Part shown: positions 31,997 to 43,746 of the stretch, piece by piece
Layout of the letters: each line of letters begins with the position of its first letter
How positions within the stretch are numbered: position 1 is the first letter of the stretch
Source: Viola odorata
Lineage: Eukaryota > Streptophyta > Magnoliopsida > Malpighiales > Violaceae
NCBI GenBank assembly: GCA_963691705.1
Contig: OY829544.1
Span: forward strand, 41,933,917-41,997,916
Length of the DNA stretch: 64,000 nucleotides
Direction: 5' to 3'
Program-made: the position numbers and the translations under genes
Notes under the pieces: generated by a model
Told to the model about the DNA's origin: nothing
What the model saw: only the letters and a program-made list of their open reading frames with translations
Database searches by the model: none

Positions 31997-33029
31997 GCCC
32001 CCTCCTCCAACGCATTCGGGGCACCAAAAAAAATAGCAAGAAACCTTGCTTTCTTCCCTCCCTCTGATCAATTTCTCATATTGAGCGAAGATCGTCAAAG
32101 TTCAAAGTTTGAGAGTGAGTTTCTCTCTCTAGCATTTCTCGGTTTTTTTAGCCACTTTCTTGTTTAATTTCGTTTGGCTCTTGTTTGAGCAAGTTAATTG
32201 TTTTCTTTTATGTCATTAATTCATATGCATAACGTAGATTAAATACACTCCTTCAATTTTAAAAATCTTCGGATCACTTTTTTTCGTAAAATACTCGTAT
32301 GCTTCGTATGATTATTTGTCGTACTAACACTTTTAACTTTCTGTAATATCAACTGTTTATTTTCTGTAAATATCAACTGTTTAATTTTCCGCACTTTCCT
32401 TTTCCGCACTTTAAATTTCAGCAATTTACTTTCAGCAATTTAAATTCAATACCGCCTACATGGTCGGTCGCACTTATCAACTGCTTAATTTTCCGCACTT
32501 TAAATTCCAGCAATTTACTTTCAGCAATTTAAATTCAATATCGCCTACATGGTCGGTCGCATTTTAATTTTCGTAAACATTCAACTGCTTTAATTTTTCG
32601 CACACTGCTGGAAATCCTTTCGCAAATTATCAACTGTTTACTTTTCTGCACTTTAAATTTCAGCAATTTACTTTCAGCAATTTAAATTCAATACCGCCTA
32701 CATGGTCGGTCGCAATATCAACTGTTTATTTTCTGCAATATCAACTGCTTTAATTTTTCGCAAAACTGCTGGAAATCCTTCCGCAAATTATCAACTGTTT
32801 ACTTTTCCGCACTTTACTTTCCCGCACTTTAAATCTCAGCAATTTACTTTCAGCAATTTAAATTCAATACCGCCTACATGGTCGGTCGCAATATCAACTG
32901 TTTATTTTCTGCAAATATCCAATTGTTTATTCCTTGCATTATCAACCTGTTTTATTTTCTGCAAATCATTAAACTTTTTTTCTTCCCTGTAAATCGCCAA
33001 TGGCATTTAATTTTTCTGCACTTATCAAA

Positions 33030-33345
33030 ACAGCATTTAAATTCTCGTATGCGTAAAATCACTCATTTTTCGCATGCAATCAACCTAGCATTTAAATTCT
33101 CGTATGCGTAAAATCAATCATTTTTCGCATGCAATCAACCTAGCATTTAAATTCTCGTATGCGTAAAATCAATCATTTTTCGCATGCAATCAACACAGCA
33201 TTTAAATTCTCGTATGCGTAAAATCAATCATTTTTCGCATGCAATCAACACAGCATTTAAATTCTCGTGTGCTTGAAATCAATCATTTTTCGCATGCAAT
33301 CAACTCAGCATTTAAATCTCGTATGCGTAAAATCCATCATTTTTC
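33030..33345 (+). repeat. 54-bp tandem sub-repeat in the 5' LTR of element C
   Basis: About six units with CAGCATTTAAATTCTCGTAT and TTTTTCGCATGCAATCAAC. The same array is in the 3' LTR at about 46210-46525. Confidence 0.85.
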
Positions 33346-34256
33346 GCATACAATCAACTGTCATCATTTTATCAAACTCAGCATCTCACTTTCGTATGCG
33401 TAGAATCCATCATTTTACGTGTGCAATCGACTGTCATTTAAATTTTCGCACTCATAGAATTGCCTAGTTATTTCTCAAGCCATCACTAACACTCTCGTTT
33501 TGTAGGTTAATTTCAAGCTTCGCTCGAAAGTACGCCTCACAAGTCCCTTTTATTTATTCAATGCTTTTCACAAATATCAACTGCATGCATGATATATAGA
33601 ACTGCTAGAATTAAAATCAACCCACATGAACAACGTGTTTAAAGAGTTGCTTAAAATGCCATGTTCATATGATTTTAAATTCTCGCTTGTATTGACTGCA
33701 TGTACATGGGGACTTTCGATCCCACTTCAGTTTTTCACTTTAAAATCAATCATTTAAATTGGTACTCTGTTAGCAATCCATGTTAGGATCACGTAGTAAT
33801 TAAGTTAATCATGCATGGCCCGATGATGAAAAAAGAGGGCGCTCATTCAGTCTTATGGAAAATTTAGTCCCATCACGATCATAATAAAGACTAAAGTGAC
33901 GATTCCTCTGAGGGCCCCCTTTTTCAAAACGCATTTCTCAAACACCTTTTTAAACACCTCTCTCATCAACCGGTAACCGTTTTCGGATGTGCCTCGGGTG
34001 CCTAACACCTTCCCGAGACCATAACACGACCCCGAACCTTTGTCTGGGGTCCAGACCCCTTTTTTTTGTGCCTTTAGTTTTTTTACTTATTATATTTCCT
34101 ATGCCATGACGATTAGGGTTCCCTAAGCCTAGCAACCAAATTAGGGTGGCGACTTCATTGCATGCTGCGAGGCGTCCTTTTACGCCGAGCATCTGAAGGT
34201 CTCAAATTTCGTTGCACACTCGCGAATTTTTTTTAAATTTCCAAGGCGCGACAGTT

Positions 34257-34274
34257 TGGCGACTTCACTGGGGA
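34257..34274 (+). promoter_or_regulatory. Primer-binding site of element C
   Basis: TGGCGACTTCACTGGGGA starts 3 nt after the LTR. TGG start and position fit a tRNA-primed site; Ogre elements are reported to use tRNA-Arg, which this resembles. Confidence 0.6.
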
Positions 34275-35728
34275 ATTTAGGGTCGGAGCCGGTTTTTATC
34301 TTTTTAGAGAGGTGTTTTATTTGTTTATTTATTTGCTTTGATCAATTGCTGGTCTGTTTATTTATTTACTTTATCAATTGTCATATGCATTTCATAGCGC
34401 CCTACACCCAGGGGACAATTACCAAAATAGGAGGGTAGTAGTGACGCCCTAGGACACATGTCCTGGGTAGTGTTCACCAATCCCAACTCGGATGAACCCC
34501 TAAAGCCAGTCGAAAGGTTATACGATTTCGCAAGGAATCGGGCGACTGGACGACACTTTACGGACCTTTTCATGGTATCATCCGGGAACCATTCAAGCCA
34601 GTTAGAGGTGTCGGAATCAGAGCCCCAGCACAGGCATCATGATTATACCTGTTTGTCGTGGCATATTGACGTGATTTTTCTGTTATACGAACTGTAAATT
34701 TTCTGACACGTGCAGGTTACTTTGCATTTAAAATTTTATTTTTTGTCCCACAGGACCCATTTTGCTCATTCAATATGTCGGCACCTACACTACTTTCACT
34801 TGATATTTTCGGGGAACAAAGTTTCAACGATCAGACACTACAAAGCCGAATTGCCGCCTTAGAGGCTGAGTTAGAGATGAAGAAAGGGGAGTTGGCTTCG
34901 ATGGAGTACCTTTGGCAACAGGACTCTAACGTCCAGGAATGACACCTTCAGGGAAAGGCTCGGATATCGGCAAATCTTTTCTTTTTAGCTAGGACCCCTG
35001 ATTCCACCTATCTTAGCCATTTTTGATAAATTTAGCAAGTTTACCATACTTTTGTAAACACTTTTAATAAAGTCGTACTCTTTCGGATATTTATTAAAAT
35101 CGCCTCATTTTTTCCATATCAATTATCCATCCAAACGCAACTCAAAAGACTATCGCAAAAAGAAAGAGAAAATCCCTCCGGGATAAACACAGTCGTTTCA
35201 CCCAAAGAACCAAAAAATCAGACCAAACACTCAAAAAAAAAAAAAAAAAACAGCCAAATATTGCCCACTCGTGGCTTTGTCCTCTTAGCTTATCACGACC
35301 TCCAAGTTCATGGCATTGATTGTCATCCCTCCCCTCGGTTGGGTTCGCCAGGCGTCAGGCCCTACGTCATTTGCAAGCACAGTATGAAAGAGATCTTCCT
35401 AGCATGGCGGCATTGGTTGCCCCTGCTGATTTGGGTTTCGCCGTTAGCATCTCAGGTTTGCTTCATATCGGGGGAATGTATAGAGGCTTCTGTCGTACCT
35501 TGTCAACCACTGGGATTCCTCGCCTCACCGACCTCCTTGAAAATATCAAATGAAAGTGTGGCCGGAAAACGAATGAGCAAATGTAGAGGCCTCGGGATTG
35601 CATATCACCTGTATATCCTCACTTGTATTTACTTTTTCTGTGTTTTTCCCTTTTTCAGGTTCACGATAGCTCCTCAAAAGCAAGCTACTCCGCACAGGCT
35701 CCCCCTAACTAGACTTCAAAAATGAAAA
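34275..35728. other. Leader of element C before gag
   Basis: Holds the small ORF1 (34775-34942), an A-run of about 19 at 35232-35250, and 35260-35570, which reads like a decayed coding segment without an ATG. ORF1 is preceded by a splice-acceptor-like T-rich stretch ending in CCCACAG at about 34753. Confidence 0.45.
34775..34942 (+). CDS. Small ORF1 of element C, 55 residues, coiled-coil-like
   Basis: ATG at 34775, TGA at 34940-34942. Starts MSAPTLLSLDIFGEQSF and continues with a heptad-like RIAALEAELEMKKGELASME. Ogre elements carry an ORF1 upstream of gag; this is in the right place but shorter than typical, so it may be the first part of a truncated ORF1. Confidence 0.4.
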   Translation: MSAPTLLSLDIFGEQSFNDQTLQSRIAALEAELEMKKGELASMEYLWQQDSNVQE

Positions 35729-37297
35729 ATGACTGAACTGGCCAAGACCGACGAAGCACTAATGGCTAGAATCGCAGAGTTAGAGGAGCAAGTTAAGATC
35801 ACTACAGAAAGAGCCACTAGGGCCGAAAAGGAAAGAGATGAAGTTGTTGCCGAAGTACCACCTGGTTTTGATCTCCCTCAAACAAAAGGACCTCACTCTT
35901 CGCTCACCGTCGCAGGACCTTCCGTACTCCCGCCACTTTCTGGTCCCCCGGGCCATTGGAGATGGAATAATCCCTTCACAGTACCCATCACTGCAAATCC
36001 TACAGCTAAGGCGGGTGAAGAGATCTCCCCATCGCTTCAGCACCTTTCAATCAACCCTGCCGTGGACCCCAGCAAGAGTCAGGCCCACCTAGAGGCTTTG
36101 TATCTCCCCCCTATTCCTCCAAGCACAATTCCCGGACCTGTGGGAACTCAGCTCCTCACTTTCCACCCAGCACATCCTCAGTTCTCGTCAGAACCTACGC
36201 TACCCTTCGGTTCTAACCCCATCAGGGCCAAGGAACCGAAAAGTGACAGACTGAATCTTCTCGAGGAAAGACTCAGAGCAATCGAAGGGGCCGATCCATT
36301 TGATCCCACTGGTCCCGCCGGTATGTGTATGGTCCCCGGGATCGTCATACCTCCGAAGTACAAGATCCCTGACTTCGAAAAGTATACTGGGGTAGAATGC
36401 CCAAAGACCCATCTCAGAGCATACTGCAATAAGATGGCCGAGATGATCCACAACGAGCCGTTGTTGATACATCTATTCCGAGAAAGCTTGACCAAGCACG
36501 CCCTAACTTGGTATATGGGCCTAGACAGAGCCAGGATCAGGACATGGAGAGACCTGTCCGATGCCTTCTACAGGCAATACAAATTCAACTTGGAAGTTGC
36601 ACCAGACTGTTCTGATCTACAGGATCTAGAGAAGAGGACCGACAAATCGGTGAAGACTTACGCTCAGAGGTGGAGAGGGCTAGCATCTAGAATTTCTCCT
36701 CCGCTAAATGACAAAGAACTCTCGTCAATTTTCATAAACACTTTCAAGGCTCCCTACTACACCTATCTTATATCCAATCCATCAAATAACTTTTCTGACA
36801 TAGTCACGGTGGCTGAGAGAGTTGAACAAGGAATTAAATCTGGGAGGATCACCGCTTCCACACCAGAAGAAACGCTTAAAGGAGCACCCATCATGAAGGA
36901 AGATGTCATCTTTGTCTCCTCGGGACCTAGCAACCGGCGACCTTCCCCATCGCCTCCACCACATATCCCACAAAAGAACCAACACACCCATTGGAATAGG
37001 AAACCGCTACCACCTCTTCCCATTCCTTTAGAGGAAATTTACGAGCATCTCTTGGCAGCCGGGCAAATTGCGCCAATCCCGATTCAGCCTATACAACCTC
37101 CTTATCCGAAGTGGTACAACCCTATTGCTAGATGCACGTACCACGCTGGAGCTCAAGGCCACGCCATAGAAGACTGCTCTGCCCTTAGAGGAAAGGTTGA
37201 TCGCTTGATCAAGAACAAATGCATCTCTTTCGAAGGTTCTAGCATGACCATCAACCCTATTCCAAATCATACTTTGGGTAGTGAAAGGATGATATAG
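35729..37297 (+). CDS. Gag protein of element C (Ogre type), intact, 522 residues
   Basis: ATG at 35729, stop TAG at 37295. Starts with a short coiled coil (IAELEEQVKITTERATRAEK), then a Pro-rich linker. The retrotransposon gag domain spans about residues 205-380: KYKIPDFEKYTGVECPKTHL, then LTWYMGLDRARIRTWRDL and YAQRWRGLASRISPPL and IFINTFKAPYYTYLI. A knuckle-like CTYHAGAQGHAIEDC segment lies at about 470. Gag forms the particle and binds RNA. It is uninterrupted, unlike all other long frames here, which fits a young insertion or selection for gag in a non-autonomous element. Confidence 0.85.
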   Translation: MTELAKTDEALMARIAELEEQVKITTERATRAEKERDEVVAEVPPGFDLPQTKGPHSSLTVAGPSVLPPLSGPPGHWRWNNPFTVPITANPTAKAGEEISPSLQHLSINPAVDPSKSQAHLEALYLPPIPPSTIPGPVGTQLLTFHPAHPQFSSEPTLPFGSNPIRAKEPKSDRLNLLEERLRAIEGADPFDPTGPAGMCMVPGIVIPPKYKIPDFEKYTGVECPKTHLRAYCNKMAEMIHNEPLLIHLFRESLTKHALTWYMGLDRARIRTWRDLSDAFYRQYKFNLEVAPDCSDLQDLEKRTDKSVKTYAQRWRGLASRISPPLNDKELSSIFINTFKAPYYTYLISNPSNNFSDIVTVAERVEQGIKSGRITASTPEETLKGAPIMKEDVIFVSSGPSNRRPSPSPPPHIPQKNQHTHWNRKPLPPLPIPLEEIYEHLLAAGQIAPIPIQPIQPPYPKWYNPIARCTYHAGAQGHAIEDCSALRGKVDRLIKNKCISFEGSSMTINPIPNHTLGSERMI

Positions 37298-37852
37298 GGC
37301 TCGACCATTTGCGTGAAGAAGTCTGGGGGGGGGGGCTCTGCGTAATTAGACCGCCGCCACGCTTCCTGATGTCTCTTTGTAATATGTGTGCATGTCTTGT
37401 TTATAGGGACTTGCGTTCCCCTTTGGTTTAAAAATAAATAAATATATTTAACCCCCTCTTCGAGCGTCTTGTACTATTCGCGTTTCAGGATGAATGTTGA
37501 TTCAGTGGGTTTTGATAAACCCTATGTCTTTAGCGATAAAGAAGGTATCACCACAATTAAGAATGAGGTCGGGATTCCATGCAAATCGGTCCATTTAAGA
37601 GAAAGGGCGGAAAAGGAGATAGTCCCTCATCAGGAAAAGTCTTGGTGGCAAGCAATGAAGTTCAAAGGGATGTTGATCCAAAAGCACAAGGCTCAAACGC
37701 ACACCATAGTCGAGCCTACGACTTTAAACAAGGGCGCTTCGTGGGAGGCAACCCACGTGTTCTTTTCAATTATTCTCTTTCGTTAATTTTAAATTCAACA
37801 TCTTGGGGTACCTTTTCCCTATGAATTTATTATTTGACTGTCTCTTCATTTC

Positions 37853-38170
37853 AGGTGCAGCGAGACTTGTAAATATGGGGGCAAGCGAATGAAGTGACAA
37901 CCGAAGGAAGGTGTTGAAAAATTTCAAAGCTCATTTTTCAAGGAAGTTGTCCTTCATGTTTACAATTTCCCCTTGTCGCAATTTACGTTTCTGAAAATTA
38001 TGGTCTCGCAGTTTACATTTCCGTGGTTTTGCATTTCAGGTGCAACGAGACTTGTAAACTTGGGGGCAAGCAGGTGAAGCGACGACCAAAAGAAGGAGAA
38101 AAAAATGTTCGAGCTCATTTTTCAAGGAAGTTGTCCTACATTTTTGCAATTTCCGTTTCCGCAATTTCTG
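37853..38170 (+). repeat. Direct duplication of a 150-bp block in element C
   Basis: Both copies run from TTTCAGGTGCA(G/A)CGAGAC through GGGGGCAAGC to CATTTTTCAAGGAAGTTGTC. Each starts with a CAG that would serve as a splice acceptor. Confidence 0.7.
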
Positions 38171-39089
38171 TTTCCGTAATTTATATATTCGCAATTTACA
38201 TTTTCACAATTTTTCCGCTATTTACATTGATTGCAAGGGTGCGTGCGTCATGTTGGCTAAAATCCTTAGTGTTCGCAAAAAAATTGTCTTTATACATGTG
38301 CAACTTGGGCTAAAAAAAAAAAAGAGGAGGGAGAGGATGAAAACAAAAATTTCACGTTTTGAAAAATTTTTTTTTTTTCAAGCATACTTTATCACGACAT
38401 GGATGACTTGTGCGTTCATTAGAAATTATATGAAACATACATGATTTTGTCTGTTAGCTCTTATATCGATGACACGTCTAGACATAAGCAATCACAAAAC
38501 ATATCCCTGTGAGTATTTTGGGGCTTCACGCTTTGTTTCTTTCATGAGTGTAAGTGCCTGACTAGATACTAGTTGAATTCGCATAATATCCAGGGTACAT
38601 GCGCCATTAGACATGGGATAGCTATAAAGTGACATGGGACTTTTACGATTTTCTCCACTTTTTTCGTTTTTTCCCTCTTTCCACCATATATGCCATCACT
38701 CCCCAAACCGTCAATATCACTCATACCCCGGGAGCCAAAGAGCAGTTTCAGCTAAAATCGTCAGCCGAAAGTAAAAGCACGTCGAGTCCAAGAGCACGAT
38801 GAAAGAGACGGAAAAGGTCACCAGGAGATCGCTAAGGACCATCACTGAAGAAGCAGCAACGACGAAGGCCGAGGCCTCAAGACAGAAGGGGAAGAGATCA
38901 AGACAAATGCTGTGCTTGCTCTGCTCTGTTGCATTTTCAAATCAAATCAAAAAGGGGAGGGATATATATATATATAAAAAAAAAGGGGGGAAAAGGAGAG
39001 GAAAAAAAAGAAAAAGGAGAGAGGGGAAAAAGGGAAAAGAAAAGTGCTCAGAGACCTTCGACGAATACAAAAAATCGAAGAGCCAAAGC

Positions 39090-39480
39090 AATCACAGCCC
39101 GGGGACAACTCAATTCGAGAAAATCTCGAAGAAAACTTTCCCCAGTGATCTCGAGTAGAAAGGCCCAAGGCCAACTCGAGAAATCTCAAAGCAGCCTTCC
39201 CCCAGTAAAGTCAAGCAAAAGAGGCCCAAGGCCAACTCAAGAAACCTCAAAGCAAGCATCCCTAGTGAGAACCCGAGAAGAGAAAGGGGCCCCAGGCCAA
39301 CTCAAGTAGTAAGTCGCAAAATGAACAGCGACGACGCTCCCCAATGAAGACTCAAGAAAAGGGCCCCTGGCCAAAGGGAAAGCACCCCCAACAAGGATCC
39401 CAGAGCTCACGCACTCTGTCAAGCAAGCATCCCCAGCAAAAAGCGAAAAGACTCGCGCACCTCGCCCTCATCCTGGCCAA
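39090..39480 (+). repeat. Imperfect tandem repeat, about 60 bp unit, in element C
   Basis: Units share GGCCCAAGGCCAACTC(G/A)AGAAA and CAAAGCA(G/A)(C/G)(C/A)(T/A)TCCCC with variable length. Low sequence fidelity suggests an old array. Confidence 0.55.
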
Positions 39481-40380
39481 TTAGCAAAGCATCACTCATC
39501 AAAAGCCTTCCAACTCCTCAACAAAGCAATATTTCCCAAAACAAACTCCTTTCCGGACTTTTCATGTCCTTTCATTCTTTTCCGTAAAAGTCCCATCGAT
39601 TATTAGAACGCCCATGCATGTGCATCTTCATTCGAAGTATATTCACTCGGATTGACATTGCGAACTGTAAATTATGTATCATGTTAGTTGCATCTTTATG
39701 AGTGTAAAACACTTAGCCTTGTTCCAGAGCGTGAGTGCAAACACTAATATCAGGTGAGGATTGCTTACGGCTGCAAGTTGTGGGAAAGTCTTGTCCTTGA
39801 GGTCGTTATTTCTTGAACAAGACGTAGACGTTATCTAGACTTGAATCAATCATGTTCATATAATGAAAACTGAACGCACATTTTATCCAAAAAGAGAAAA
39901 AGGCTTGAATTTATTTTCTTAAACAAAGAAATCATTTTCATTCCAAACAAAAAAACTTGGGGGCAAGCCGTGGGTTAAAGGTAGGAATATTTGATATTTC
40001 TCACAGGTCAATTGCTCTCTCCTTTTTCTATTTTGTTGCTACTTTGTATTTGCTTCCTTCCAATTTGCAGGACACAGATATGCTCCGGTGACTCCTCAAC
40101 CATGGGTCTTCGATGACGACATCGTTGTAAAGCCCTCGCCTTCGATCGAACGTCGAATGAAGAACATCACCACTCCTCACCATGGGCCTTCGATGACAAC
40201 ATCGTTGTAAAACCCTCGTCATCTTGGATTTTCATCAAAATCCAATCAGCATCGAATGGAGTACGTTACCACTCCCAAATCAGCTTCGTGCGGTGAATCT
40301 CGTTCCCTCACGGTCAACCACTCTCCATTTCAGTTCATACGGTAAGTTCAAGGTAAGACTTGCTTTCCCTTTTTACACCA

Positions 40381-42010
40381 TCTGTTAAACGTTGTGAAGG
40401 GTCACGTCCCCACATCGTGTCATTTAAAAATGTGCTTGGTCACGTCCGCACATGTCGTCTGATAATGTTGTGTCTGGTCACGTCCGCACATGTTGTCTGT
40501 TAAGCGTTGTGGAGGGTCACGTCCCCACATCGTGTTGTTGATGTTATGTCCGGTCACGTCCGCGCATGTCGTCTGATAATGTGGTGTCTGGGCACGTCTG
40601 CACATATTGTTTGTTAAACGTTGTGAAGGGTCACGTCCCCACATCGTGTCATTTAAAAGTGTGCTTGGTCACGTCCGCACATGTCGTCTGATAATGTTGT
40701 GTCTGGTCACATCCGCATATATTGTCCGTTAAGCGTTGTGGAGGGTCACGTCCCCACATCGTGTTGTTGATGTCATGTCCGGTCACGTCCGCACAGTCAT
40801 CTGATAATGTTGTGTCTGGTCACGTCCGCACGTATTGTCTGTTAAACATTGTGAAGGGTCACGTCCCCACATCGTGTCATTTAAAAGTGTCCGGTCACGT
40901 CCGCACAGTCATCTGATAATGTTGTGTCTGGTCACGTCCGCACATATTCTCTGTTAAACGTTGTGAAGGGTCACGTCCCCACATCGTGTCATTTAAAAAT
41001 GTGCTTGGTCACGTCCGCACATGTCGTCTGATAATGTTGTGTCTGGTCAAGTCCGCACATGTTGTCTGTTAAGCGTTGTGGAGGGTCACGTCCCCACATC
41101 GTGTTGTTGATGTCATGTCCGGTCACGTCCGCGCATGTCGTCTGATAATGTGGTGTCTGGTCACGTCCGCACATATTGTCTGTTAAATGTTGTGAAGGGT
41201 CACGTCCCCACATCGTGTCATTTAAAAGTGTGCTTGGTCATGTCCGCACATGTCGTCTGATAATGTTGTGTCTGGTCACGTCCGCACATATTGTCCGTTA
41301 AGCGTTGTGAAGGGTCACGTCCCCGCATCGTGTTTTTAATGCTGTGTCCGGTCACGTCCGCACATGTCGTCTGATAATGTTGTGTCTGGTCACGTCCGCA
41401 CATATTGTCCGTTAAGCGTTGTGAAGGGTCACGTCCCCGCATCGTGTTTTTAATGCTGTGTCCGGTCACGTCCGCACAGTCATCTGATAATGTTGTGTCT
41501 GGTCACGTCCGTACATATTGTCTGTTAAACGTTGTGAAGGGTCACGCCCCCACATCGTGCCATTTAAAAGTGTCTGGTCACGTCCGCACAGTCATCTGAT
41601 AATGTTGTGTCTGGTCACGTCTGCACATGTTGTCTGTTAAGCGTTGTGAAGGGTCACGTCCCCACATCGTGTCATTTAAAAATGTGCTTGGTCACGTCCG
41701 CACATGTCGTCTGATAATGTTGTGTCAGGTCACGTCCGCACATATTGTCCGATAAGCGTTGTGAAGGGTCACGTCCCCACATCGTGTCATTTAAAAGTGT
41801 GCTTGGTCACGTCCCCACATCATGCTGTTAATGTCAGGTCCGGTCACGTCCGCACAGTCGTCTGATAAGGTTGTGTCTGGTCACGTCCACGCATATTGTC
41901 TGTTAAGCGTTGAAGGGTCACGTCCCCACATCGCGTTTGTTAATATTGTGTCTGGTCACGTCCGCACATGTCATCTGTTAATGTTGTGTCAGGTCACGTC
42001 CCCACACCAT
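40381..42010 (+). repeat. 114-bp tandem array in element C, about 14 units
   Basis: Unit starts (TCTGTTAA(A/G)CGTTGTG) at 40381, 40496, 40611, 40725, 40838, 40950, 41065, 41179, 41294, 41408, 41521, 41633, 41748 and 41899. Spacing is 112-115 bp except the last. Each unit holds about three GGTCACGTCC words roughly 38 bp apart, so the unit is itself a trimer of a shorter repeat. ORFs across it on both strands are repeat translations, not genes. Tandem repeats in the 3' untranslated part are known in Ogre elements. Confidence 0.95.
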
Positions 42011-42259
42011 ATCTTGAAAATTCATAAACAGTCACCCCAAATATCAAATCAACATCAGGGCAAAGGTATGTTATCGTCAATCAATATCCGAGCGAAGGTA
42101 CGTTACAACTCTCATTTACATAATTCTATATTTCTGCATAATTATCACTCCTCCGTGAGCAACTACTTTTTTTTCGTCTACCTAAAAATACTCCTCCTTG
42201 AGCGACTACTTTTCTGCATATCTGAATAACTCCTCCTTGAGTGACTACATTTTTAGCAC

Positions 42260-42560
42260 CAGCGTCCGGAGAGCGATAGCCTCGCACAGACCTTCATCTG
42301 CATTGCCACGTCAACACTCGGAGAGCGATAGCCTCACACGGACATTCATTTACATTGCCACGTCAACATCCGGAGAGCGATAGCCTCGCACGGAGCTTCA
42401 TTCACATCACCACGACGACTTCCGGAGAGCGATAGCCTCGCACGGACCTTTATCCGTATTTCCACATCATCGTCCGAAGAGCGATAGCCTCGCACCGACA
42501 TGCAACCTCATTTTTCATACCAGCATCAAGCAATGCGATAGCCTCGCCCATACTAGAATT
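42260..42560 (+). repeat. 52-bp tandem array in element C
   Basis: About five or six units with CCGGAGAGCGATAGCCTCGC, spaced near 52 bp and separated by CATT(G/T)CCACGTCAAC-type spacers. Confidence 0.85.
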
Positions 42561-42589
42561 TAAAGCATACCTCCTCCCAGAGTGACATC

Positions 42590-43260
42590 ATAGTTTAGTC
42601 TTTAGCATTTAGCATTCTCCTCCTCCCAGAGCGACAGCATTTAGCATTCTCCTCCTCCCAGAGCGACAGCACTTAGCATTCTTCTCCTCCCAGAGCGACT
42701 TTAGTTTAATTTCCGCATCTCGCGCCTTCTCCTACGGGAATCGGCGTTGTTTAAATTTTCTGCCTTAGCATTCTTCTCCTCCCAGAGCGACAGCACTTAG
42801 CATTCTTCTCCTCCCAGAGCGACCTTAGTTTAATTTCCGCATCTCGCGCTTTCTCTTACGGGAATTGACAGCATTTAGTTTTCAGCGTAGCATTTCTTCT
42901 CCTCCTAGAGTGACAACATTTAGTTTCAGCATTAGCATTTCTTCTCCTCCCAGAGTGACAGCATTTAGTTTTCAGCGTAGCATTTCTTCTCCTCCCAGAG
43001 TGACAGCATTTAGTTTCAGCATTAGCATTTCTTCTCCTCCCAGAGTGACAGCATTTAGTTTCAGCATTAGCATTTCTGCTCCTCCCAGAGTGACAGCATT
43101 TAGTTTCCAGCGTAGCATTTCCCCTCCTCCCAGAGTGACAGCATTTAGTTTCCAGCGTAGCATTTCTTCTCCTCCCAGAGTGATAGCATAGCGTAGTTCT
43201 ACCTTTTTCAAACCTTAGCATTTCTTCTCCTCCCAGAACAACATCATTCATACAATTCTA
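42590..43260 (+). repeat. About 45-bp tandem array in element C
   Basis: More than ten units with TTCTCCTCCCAGAG(T/C)GACAGCA followed by TTTAG-TTTCAGC-TTAGCATTTC. The period is close to 45 bp at 42890-43190 and less regular before. Looser CTCCTCCCAGAG words continue to about 43630. ORFs on both strands here are repeat translations. Confidence 0.85.
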
Positions 43261-43697
43261 CATTTCTGCATAATTATTTTCCTCCTCCTAGAGTGACATC
43301 ATTAGGACAAATCATTCATACTTCTGCGAATCGCGCACTATCTTCCGAAGCAACGTCAGTCACATGTCAAGTGATCATCCCCCCAGTGGGACTGTCATTT
43401 ACATTTTCGTAAAATTACTTTCCGTCCCCGGTAGAGTAGTTGTTATTTACATTCCCTGCAACTTTTGTGCCTCTCAATACCCGAGCAGATCTAAGTTTAC
43501 GTCTTTGCAGGATCAACAACCTATCTCCTCCTAGAGTGACGTCAAGCAACCACCTGGTATCCCCAGTAACAGCATCAATCAATCTCCTCCTCCCAGAGCG
43601 ACATCAAGCAACTACCTCCTCCTAGAGCGACCTCATCACTGTAAGTTTGAGGTAAGACCTGCCGTGTCGCCAAAATTCGGATATCTAGGGGCAACTG

Positions 43698-43737
43698 TCT
43701 TTACTGCTTATCAAATACTTCGATAAGACAGTAAAGA
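43698..43737 (+). repeat. Stem-loop next to the polypurine tract of element C
   Basis: TCTTTACTGCTTATC (43698-43712) pairs with GATAAG-A-CAGTAAAGA (43722-43737) with one bulged A and a 9-nt loop. GGGGCAACTGT occurs on both sides of the hairpin, once before it and once running into the LTR. Confidence 0.7.
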
Positions 43738-43746
43738 GGGGGCAAC
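43732..43746 (+). promoter_or_regulatory. Polypurine tract of element C
   Basis: TAAAGAGGGGGCAAC directly before the 3' LTR start at 43747, the plus-strand primer site. Confidence 0.7.

Larger units (their letters stand above)
31039..34253 (+). repeat. 5' LTR of element C
   Basis: 3215 bp, TGTTGATACCCGAATTTTGA to CCAAGGCGCGACA. Contains a TATA box, a sub-repeat block (32300-32990) and about six tandem copies of a 54-bp unit (33030-33345) with GTATGCGTAAAATCAATCAT. It lacks a 371-bp segment present in the 3' LTR. Confidence 0.9.
37298..40380. other. Region of element C where pol is missing
   Basis: No protease, reverse transcriptase or integrase motifs on either strand. A G-run lies at about 37323. 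37490-37786 is open (MNVDSVGFDKPYVFSDKEGI) but not recognised. Two copies of a block of about 150 bp with GAGACTTGTAAA and GGGGGCAAGC lie at about 37853-37990 and 38035-38170. 38960-39060 is A/G low-complexity. 39090-39480 is an imperfect tandem repeat built on GGCCCAAGGCCAACTC. Confidence 0.6.

Noticed and set aside
32702..33467. Several ORFs in the LTR (repeated at 45882-46647)
   Set aside because: They follow the LTR sub-repeats and have no recognisable motif.
35320..35553. ORF before gag of element C
   Set aside because: Starts at a TTG, no ATG context, and no match I can name; may be a decayed ORF1 segment, mentioned only in the leader entry.
40420..41600. ORFs on both strands with repeated MWGRDP-, CADVT- or GHVRT-type peptides
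   Set aside because: They are translations of the 114-bp array; the period is a multiple of three over short spans only, and the frames break at each length change.
42856..43251. ORFs with CHSGRRRNA or SSPPRVTAFSF repeats
   Set aside because: Translations of the 45-bp array on each strand, with no domain and no start context.
40381..43640. Regular repeat-spacer look of the arrays suggested CRISPR
   Set aside because: Units are contiguous and degenerate, spacers are not unique, there are no cas genes, and the DNA is plant nuclear retroelement sequence.
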